Source: Diphasiastrum complanatum
Taxonomy: Eukaryota; Streptophyta; Lycopodiopsida; Lycopodiales; Lycopodiaceae
Assembly: GCA_029204225.1 (NCBI GenBank)
Contig: CM055097.1
Location: 60,082,073 to 60,146,072 of the forward strand
Reading direction: 5' to 3'
DNA: 64,000 nucleotides
The notes below the pieces were generated by a model, which saw only the letters and a program-made list of their open reading frames with translations, did no database searches and was not told where the DNA came from. Position numbers and translations under genes: made by a program. Of this stretch, positions 57,101-64,000 are shown piece after piece (within the stretch, counting starts at the first letter, position 1; every line of letters starts with the position of its first letter).

Positions 57101-58125
57101 GATACCAACCGATTTCCGACACAAATTAATATCTGAGGCCAAATTTATTGTGATAGATGAAATGTCAATGCTAACTGCTCAAATTTTAACATATGTAATT
57201 CAATAAATAAATCAAGCAAAAACAAATCCATCTAGCACTGTATTTGAAAATTATATCTTACTTTTAGTCGGTGATCATGCACAGCTTCCAACCATTTGTA
57301 AACACAAATCAGAATCACTTTGTTTAATATGTCATCTTTTAAACTCTCCATTCTGGAAAATTGCAACACACTTGCAACTATCCTACTCAATTAGGCATGC
57401 TGAAGATCCTGAATACCTTCATAACCTTAACAAAATCAGATTCCAAAAGCCCACGCAACTGAAAATAGACGAAACATTAACTAGTTGTGCACTTCCTAGG
57501 TCCGACATACCTGATGTAGCAAACCATAATACGACCATCATATGTACTCATAGAGAAGATGTGCTCTATTTCAACAAACTCATCTTAGAAAAACTATTTT
57601 CTACCTCTGATATACTACAAATTTCTGTTAAAACAAATGCTACATTAGAAAGCGACCTGACAACATGGATCAATGATCCATTATTCCATCAAATTCCAAA
57701 ACTAGCTATAGGAGCAAAGGTGATGGTACTTGCAAACTTGGATATTTCAAATGGTATAGTCAATGGCACCATAGCTCACATAACTGCCTTCAAATATTCC
57801 AAGATTCATGAATTGACAACAATCATCATTCAAACTGAAACCCAAAAAAAAAAAAATTCAATATAACAAAATCTGCATTTGCAAAAATTCAATTCGATAC
57901 AAAAATATTTTACAAATCTACATTTCCAATAATGTTAGCATATGCTATCACTGCACACAAAACACAAGGTGTGACCATTTGGGAAAAGCCATCCTAGATA
58001 TAAGATCAAATTTTGCATCTGGCTTGGTTTATGTCATGTTATTTCGAGTAACAAAACGTGAAAACTTGTTGTTAACAACTAAATTGACACCAGAACATTT
58101 CCAACCGATATTGATTTCCGTCTGA
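54162..58125 (+). pseudogene. Helitron Rep-helicase (HUH nuclease plus Pif1-type helicase)
   Basis: N-terminal region 54162-55011, broken by stops. Then SLFPFLFPFAHGFYDG and FVDYASLRASSFFSI (~55040-55150). The Rep domain (55300-56350) has FFLSLTVDENSETNWFEITG-like text, the two-histidine HUH motif in GSVHAHIMFW (HAH at 55650-55658) and the tyrosine motif YYILKYAIKSEPSG (~56042). Pif1-type helicase 56670-58125: Walker A region SSTQGSEKTFL (~56930), degenerate from the usual GxxGxGKT; AATTGAAASRLA; Walker B FIVIDEMSML (~57145); LLVGDHAQLPTI (~57264); GAKVMVLANLD; YAITAHKTQGVT (~57940); final YVMLFRVTKRENLLLTTKL and stop at 58123. At least seven stops or frame changes, so no active protein. Confidence 0.88.
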
Positions 58126-58266
58126 AACATAAATATCCGAAATACTGTCATATCTTCAGAGATGTACTATAATCATTTCTACCCTCTTATTTTGTCTTCA
58201 TGTATGACTTTATATTTTTATTTTTAAATATGTCTTTCTAATATTTGTAGATTATCAGAAAAAAAA

Positions 58267-59631
58267 ATGGCATCTGAAATTGAGTATGATCCAGAAGAGG
58301 TAATTATACAAATTTCATTCTCACTTTGGACTCATAAATGTCCTTTCTCGGAATAACTACAATATCAAATTCATTGTTTCAGTTATTCTGAAAATTGAAA
58401 GCCTAGATGTCCTCTTCGAAAACTTCTCCTGAAATACCATCATCCACAGAAAAAATATTCCCTACAACAAAAGAGATGTTCGTATTGAACTCATGTGGTA
58501 TTGATCCAAACACATACAATGAAGGCTTCCAAACAAATTTAGCTCTAAGCAGATTCATTGAACAAAAGAAGCACAAAAGAGGTCAATACATCAATCAATA
58601 TCATGGAGATCCAATTGAAGATATATTCTATTCTTATTCTTTTATAATTTTATAACATTCTATTTTTTTAAATGTCCATTTTTAATCACCTAGTACAAAA
58701 TCTATGAATGTTAAATACATCTTTTGAAATGCCATTCTTATTTCAGGGTTTTTAAAACATCTATATAACATATTCTCCATAAACATCCCTGCAACAATCA
58801 CAACAAATCGACCAGCAATACAACATTTCCGATGCTATGTTAAATAAGAACTACTACACAACGAGAAATCTTTACTCCGGCTACAAGATTCCAATTGATG
58901 ATTGAAAAGACATGAGTCGTGCCGAACTGAACGCAATCACAACGGGTTTGGGAAAAAAATTGGGCCACTTGTCAGATGACGGTACAAAGCTAACACATGG
59001 CCCGATTTAAATTGACACAGTTTTGGAGATTCTTGAAGGCGAAGTTTCTGCAATGATAACTAACCCAGTAAGTGTGTGTTGTCGTCTACATTTCCATATA
59101 TGTGATTATAAGTAACCGTTTTAACCCATTACATGTTAATACAAAATTTCTTGCAAGAAGAAACTTCTCCATCGACATTGCCATTTGCATCCAGTACACA
59201 GGTGAATTTGAACCATACAATGATCTTCTTCTTTATTTATAAGCTTTCCATTAAACTAATACGATCCGCTTGCAGGAAACAACATTAACAAAAAAACATC
59301 CAAGATCAAATATTCAATCTACAAAATAGAATGCAAAGAAACCCATAGTGTCTACATCGGTTAAACATGCAATCTACGACGCCGATTGCAACAACATGCA
59401 AGGCTACCACCCAAAAAAATGAGAAAACACTATTCTATGGACCGATCTTTTTATGAGCAGTTTCATGTTCAAGTTTTAGATGTTGTTGAAGATAGAAAAA
59501 TAGCTAACATAATCGAAAGGTTTTATGTTCGACATTACAAATCAACAAGCGAGTCTGGATACAACAAACTAAGATGTAATCCTGTAAATTCAAAGGCATA
59601 CTGGTATTTAAAGAGACGCAAGCTCCTATAA
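58267..59631 (+). pseudogene. Intron-containing gene with C-terminal GIY-YIG nuclease
   Basis: Probable exon 1 58267-58299 (MASEIEYDPEE, donor GTAATT). Exon 2 from 58407 (MSSSKTSPEIPSSTEK; CGIDPNTYNEGFQTNLALSR) if the AG at 58405-58406 is used. A block 58800-59070 has YTTRNLYSGYKIPIDD and MSRAELNAITTGLGKK, ending at a GTAAGT donor after SAMITNP. A small exon lies at ~59158-59201. The last exon, 59276-59631, is one frame with a single TAA at 59362-59364: KYSIYKIECKETHSVYIG, then TCNLRRRLQQH, then ANIIERFYVRHYKS and ESGYNKL. These give the GIY (SIY), YIG (YIG), arginine, glutamate and asparagine landmarks of GIY-YIG endonucleases, in order. Other stops at ~58771, ~58904 and ~59008. The N-terminal part is not recognised. 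Exon phases do not fully agree, so some junctions are uncertain. Confidence 0.72.
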
Positions 59632-60340
59632 TTCTGTTCATAATACATTTCTCACATGCCTTTCGTGTATGCCTGCCAATTAAGCTTTTGGCTTGTTAAT
59701 TTCAAATTTTTCTTCGTTCTTATGCTATATGTTACAACAACTTGGTTTTTTGCAAATTGTAATTCTAACAATTTTAGAGACAAATTTTTTAAGCTTTCAA
59801 CGTTCTTGATTTTTGTTGCGACTCTTACAAATAATTCAATAGCCTCATTTTCTGCAACTCAATGCAAGGTTAGAATTGTGTAGCCAGTTGTAACTTTTAC
59901 AATGTGTCAATAGAATGTCTCTTCAACTCAATGCAAGGCTAGAATTGCGTAGCTAGTTACTTATTGGACCTCCTTCTTGTGTGGTGTGCTAATAGTCCTC
60001 CTATGCATTGCATAGTTTTCGTCTTTGGAGAAGGACTTGTTCTACCTTGGGTTGCTTTGGACGCTTCATATGTACAATTTGTTAATATCTAATAGTAACT
60101 AAAGGTTTTGCAAAAAAAAAACACGGGCTTAAGGTCCCATAAGAGAAATGAAATGTACTCAATTTGATAATTCATAGTACAAGAGAGTGATTGTGTCCAC
60201 ATGCTAAAAGCATTTTTACTATTGTGCACTTAAAGTTTTGTATAATATTATTTCCAATAGTTAGTTATGTGAGATGCAAATTTCCATTGCTTGCTTATAA
60301 TGGGTTTTGTAGATTGCCAAGTGTTTAGTTTAGTTTATTT
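59632..60340. other. Downstream flank with 35-bp direct repeat
   Basis: CAACTCAATGCAAGG.TAGAAT..GTAGC.AGTT occurs at 59855-59890 and 59924-59958. A GGGCTTAAGGTCCC half-palindrome near 60124 is too weak to call a Helitron end. No gene seen. Confidence 0.55.
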
Positions 60341-60998
60341 ATGGGATAAGTGGAGTGTGACTAGTGTTGGATGGTTGTTTAGTGAAAGAGAGAGAGGTGT
60401 AAAGTGTGTGGATGGGGTAGAGAGTGAGGTTAGAAGAAGAAATGTGAAAGCATAGCGATTACTTACTTTTTTCCTTGTGCCTCTATTTCTCGCTTGCAAC
60501 TACATGTGAATTTATCTTAAACTTTAGTTTTTTGTTGCACTTATTTTTTGGAGTGATATAATGAGAGTGGGAGGCTCCATCTTCTTAGTTCCTCATAGAA
60601 TTGTGTTATATTAACACTCTTATCATCTCAATACCTGTGATATCTCGATTAAAGAATCTTATTACATATATGGGATAAGTCGAGTGTGACTAGTGTTGGA
60701 TGGTTGTTTAGTGAAAGAGAGAGAGGTGTAAAGTGTGTGGATGGGGTAGAGAGTGAGGTTAGGAGAAGAAATGTGAAAGCATAGCGATTACCTTACTTTT
60801 TTCCTTATGCCTCTATTTCTTGCTTGTAACTACATGTGAATGTTATCTCTTAAACTTTAGTTTTTTGTTGCACTTATTTTTTTGAGTGATATTATCAGAG
60901 TGAGAGGCTCCATCTTCCTAGTTCCTCATAGAATTGTGTTATATTTGGCAATCGTACCATCTCGATACCTGTGATATCTTGATAAAAGAATCCTGATA
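60341..60998 (+). repeat. 330-bp tandem duplication
   Basis: Two copies starting ATGGGATAAGT.GAGTGTGAC at 60341 and 60670 (offset 329 bp), highly similar through GAAAGAGAGAGAGGTGTAAA, TTCCT.ATGCCTCTATTTCT-type text and CAT.TC.ATACCTGTGATATC. Non-coding. Confidence 0.92.
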
Positions 60999-62591
60999 CA
61001 TTTCAAAAGCCAAGGACCATAAGAATGTTCCACAATTGTTTTGTTAGCTTCATGAGTGGTCTAAAGTCATTAAATAAACATTATGGAAGGAGAATTCATC
61101 AATGAGAAACATGTTGGCTTTGATTTTTTTCAAAGGCTCGCTTGGCCAAGCTCGCTCAAACTTTATACTCCCTTCGGAAAAAAGGTATATGATATCCACT
61201 TTCAAAGGTTCATTGAATGTTTCATAAACAACCTTGTACCCATGGACTTCAGTGCCCTCATAAATTTTGAAGGAAGAAAGTTAAATCTTCAGAACGTGAG
61301 GGAATCTTCCAAGAAAAATCATTTCCCAATAATAAGAACTTTAATAACATCTCACCGAACAATAGCACATGAATTATACATGGTGATACATATACAAATT
61401 ACATCACACCACTAAAAAACCAGTTGTCAGTTTTCATGAAGAAAACAATTGCGCCTCTCCAAGTGAAATCCATGGGTTGCTTTTTTATTTTTATTTACGT
61501 GCACCTTTTCATGCCTACAAGGTGCATGTGGAAAAAATTTCGACAAGTGGAAAAAAAAAAGAGTCAACTCTCTTTTCAACTCAAGGTCTATCTCCTCGGC
61601 CATTCCACTGTCACAAGGGCCTTTCACCTCGCTCGGGCTATCGCCCTCCGCCGAAGGCCCTTCTCGGACAGAACGTCCTTGAAGGGCAACCTTCCACACC
61701 CAAACCTTGAACACCATACAAATAGTACATGACAATATTAAGATTAGGTAAAGAAAACAAGAAAAATAAAAACAAGGACATTTTGAGTTGTGTGCCTTTC
61801 AAGACCATACAAGATAAGCCATTAGGCTCAATTAAGCTAGGTATATGAAAAGTGTAAATGTCACTAGAAAAATCCACTCCTTTTAATTTATTGACCTAAA
61901 TATGTAACATGTCAATATTGAATAAACAAAGGGTGCATGGCTTGTACATCCAAAACATAAATCAAATTCTATCACCCTGAAATCAGATTTTAGTATAAAA
62001 AACGGAATGATCCATTCCTTACATGAGGGATAATTTCCAAAGAAGTGTCTATAAGAAACCTAATTGCACCAACGATCTAGAACACTCCGGATATTGATCA
62101 AGGATCTTGTCCCCATTACCTTGGAACACAATTTTTTTTTTAAGAAATGTACATATATACATACATACATGTATGTAAAAAAAAAAAGCAAATATTTTTA
62201 GGGATGGTGATGGAGGAAAGTTGTCCTGTTCTCTAATATCATTCTCAAGATAAACAAGAAAACATGGACATTATATTGTATAACATAGAAACCTTGAAAC
62301 TCACAAAATTGAGAGCAAAGTTGCTCACCTTTTGAAACCCTTTTGTAACAAAGGAGCTTCATCTGCTTTTAAGCTCAGCAGTTGCACTATACAGAAGAAA
62401 AAAACAAGAGTCGTCGTGTTCGTCTTCCTACCTACTTACTCACTTTTGTTTTACGTCTTCATACAACTTTTTGCTTCACATTTACAAGATTTTGTCAGTA
62501 CAAAACGAGATATCCCGAGATAGATATATTTTGTACAAGAAGCTGCAACACAAGAGGACAGTACCAGCATGAGTAAGAAGTGATATGAGAG
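60999..62591. other. Intergenic region
   Basis: No convincing gene. An open frame 61083-61415 lacks family features. A short GC-rich island (61580-61690) has a nested inverted repeat: AAGGGCCTT (61615-61623) with AAGGCCCTT (61654-61662), enclosing GGGC/GCCC (61635-61646). A TACA/TATA microsatellite lies at ~62150-62178. The right end would hold the 3' UTR of the reductase gene; no clear AATAAA was seen. Confidence 0.5.
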
Positions 62592-62973
62592 TCAGTCGGG
62601 ATCGCAAATTTTGACAATTTTTTTGCCAATGTTTTTGCCTTCGAAGAGATCGATCAAGGCTCGCGGTGCCTTCTCCAAGCCTTCACTCACATCTTCAAAG
62701 TATACCAGTTTCTCGTCTTTCAAGAGCCCGCTCACTCTCTCCGTGAACTCCTCGTACAGGTCTTCGTAATCAAAGACAAGGAAGCCTTGCATCCTCACAC
62801 TTTTTGCAACGATGCGGAAGAGATTGGACACCCCTTCAGGCTTCTCAAGGTTGTACTGTGAGATCATTCCGCAAGCAGGAATTCGCCCAAACTTGTTGAT
62901 GTTCTCCAATACAGCTTCTAACATTTTCCCACCCACGTTCTCCCAGTATATGTCGATTTTCTTGGGAAGATGC
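62592..62973 (-). CDS. NADPH-dependent alkenal/double-bond reductase, last exon
   Basis: C-terminal exon of a zinc-independent medium-chain reductase (2-alkenal reductase / phenylpropenal double-bond reductase type), which reduces the alpha,beta double bond of reactive aldehydes or ketones with NADPH, normally in the cytosol. It reads IDIYWENVGGKMLEAVLENI, RIPACGMISQYNLEKPEGVS, FLVFDYEDLYEEF, YFEDVSEGLEKAPRALIDLF, GKNIGKKIVKI and ends CDPD with TGA at 62592. The DIYxENVGGKMLxAVL and CGMISQYN motifs are typical. The acceptor AG is at 62974-62975; 382 bases plus the 2 carried from the previous exon give whole codons, so the frame is consistent. No damage seen. Exact substrate cannot be told. 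Confidence 0.93.
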
Positions 62974-63414
62974 CTGTAAGGGAAGATAGGCTCCAACCAT
63001 AATAAGTGCAGTCAACCACAAAGTTAAGATTCTTAAAGCATTGAAGGTGTAGACTTAATCTAACGGAAAATACAATATAAAATAAAGCTTATCAAAGGTT
63101 TGACGATAGAAGTTCGAAGAATATGACTAATGTGATAAATACATTCGAGTCTGTCATGATTACTTTGATAGATATAAACAGACAGCATACAGTAAGTTTT
63201 CCACTCTGTGTCGAGTAACCGTGAGAAATGTATCACTAATGTCAAATTTTACCTAGAACGATTCCTCTGCATCACTTAGGCTTACCTTAAAGTTTGTCAA
63301 AAACAAAATTTTCAGCTTCAGAATTTTCCATCCTCATGTCCAGTGGCACAGAAATCATGGACAACAAAGCAACGTCAAAATACCAAAGACATGTTTTCCT
63401 TAAATTTTAGATTA

Positions 63415-63949
<535 letters not shown>

Positions 63950-64000
63950 TCAGACAATTAGGTGTTAAATCTCAGAGATGGAAGATATTAATGAAACGAG

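Larger units (their letters stand above)
54162..59631 (+). mobile_element. Decayed Helitron-like element with extra nuclease gene
   Basis: Rolling-circle transposon remains: Rep/helicase gene (54162-58125) and a second gene ending in a GIY-YIG nuclease (58267-59631) on the same strand, 140 bp apart. Terminal signatures (5' TC, 3' hairpin plus CTRR) were not found with confidence, so the outer limits are those of the genes. Whether both genes belong to one element is inference from order and spacing. Confidence 0.7.

Noticed and set aside
59276-59631. GIY-YIG domain as part of a Penelope-like element
   Set aside because: Penelope elements join GIY-YIG to a reverse transcriptase; no RT motif is found upstream, and the CCHH finger typical of that group is not seen.
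60110-60145. Helitron 3' end hairpin
   Set aside because: GGGCTTAAGGTCCC is short and not followed by a CTRR end, so it cannot support a boundary.
61083-61415. Open frame of 110 codons as a gene
   Set aside because: No domain, no splice support and ordinary composition for a chance frame.

Overview
This is nuclear DNA of a land plant from a repeat-dense, gene-poor region. The evidence is Ty1/copia and Ty3/gypsy retrotransposons with plant-type initiator-Met tRNA primer sites, intron-containing pieces of plant genes (a double-bond reductase, a VPS2/CHMP2 ESCRT-III gene, a DUF-type SAM methyltransferase), and a Helitron. Nothing fixes the species. A non-flowering plant is possible, but that is a weak inference.

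Layout. 0.1-9.0 kb: a decayed gypsy element (G1) split in its gag zinc knuckle by a near-complete copia element (A1, one intact 1343-codon gag-pol). 9.1-10.8 kb: pieces of an unrecognised multi-exon minus-strand gene. 11.2-11.7 kb: two copies of a GC-rich perfect or near-perfect palindrome and a short tandem repeat. 14.5-17.0 kb: a GC-rich satellite of about 360 bp per unit. 17.1-20.7 kb: remains of a minus-strand gypsy element, with VPS2-like exons lying between its parts. 20.7-23.3 kb: the 5' half of a minus-strand copia element (C) with a full LTR. 24.4-26.3 kb: a decayed multi-exon minus-strand gene with a ParB/sulfiredoxin-like motif set. 26.4-30.1 kb: AT-rich DNA with several repeat families. 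30.2-32.9 kb: 3' half of copia D with its LTR. 33.1-37.6 kb: decayed gypsy G2. 37.7-47.3 kb: copia A2, same family as A1, minus strand, interrupted in its leader by a complete young copia (B, 40143-46298) flanked by the 5-bp duplication ATTAA. 48.2-48.6 kb: LINE-like zinc-finger remnant. 49.2-50.1 kb: methyltransferase pseudogene. 50.1-54.2 kb: three tandem copies of a Helitron 5' region. 54.2-59.6 kb: decayed Helitron (Rep HUH motif, Pif1-type helicase), followed on the same strand by an intron-bearing gene ending in a GIY-YIG nuclease domain. 60.3-61.0 kb: a 330-bp tandem duplication. 62.6-63.9 kb: the last three exons of an NADPH-dependent alkenal/double-bond reductase on the minus strand, the only clearly functional host gene; it continues past the right edge.

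The most unusual items are the GIY-YIG nuclease gene next to the Helitron Rep/helicase, the ParB-like plant gene, and a CCGTACT plus CACACGTGTG module repeated in the LTRs and leaders of two copia families. Element boundaries, motifs and LTR comparisons were read by eye; no database search was possible.
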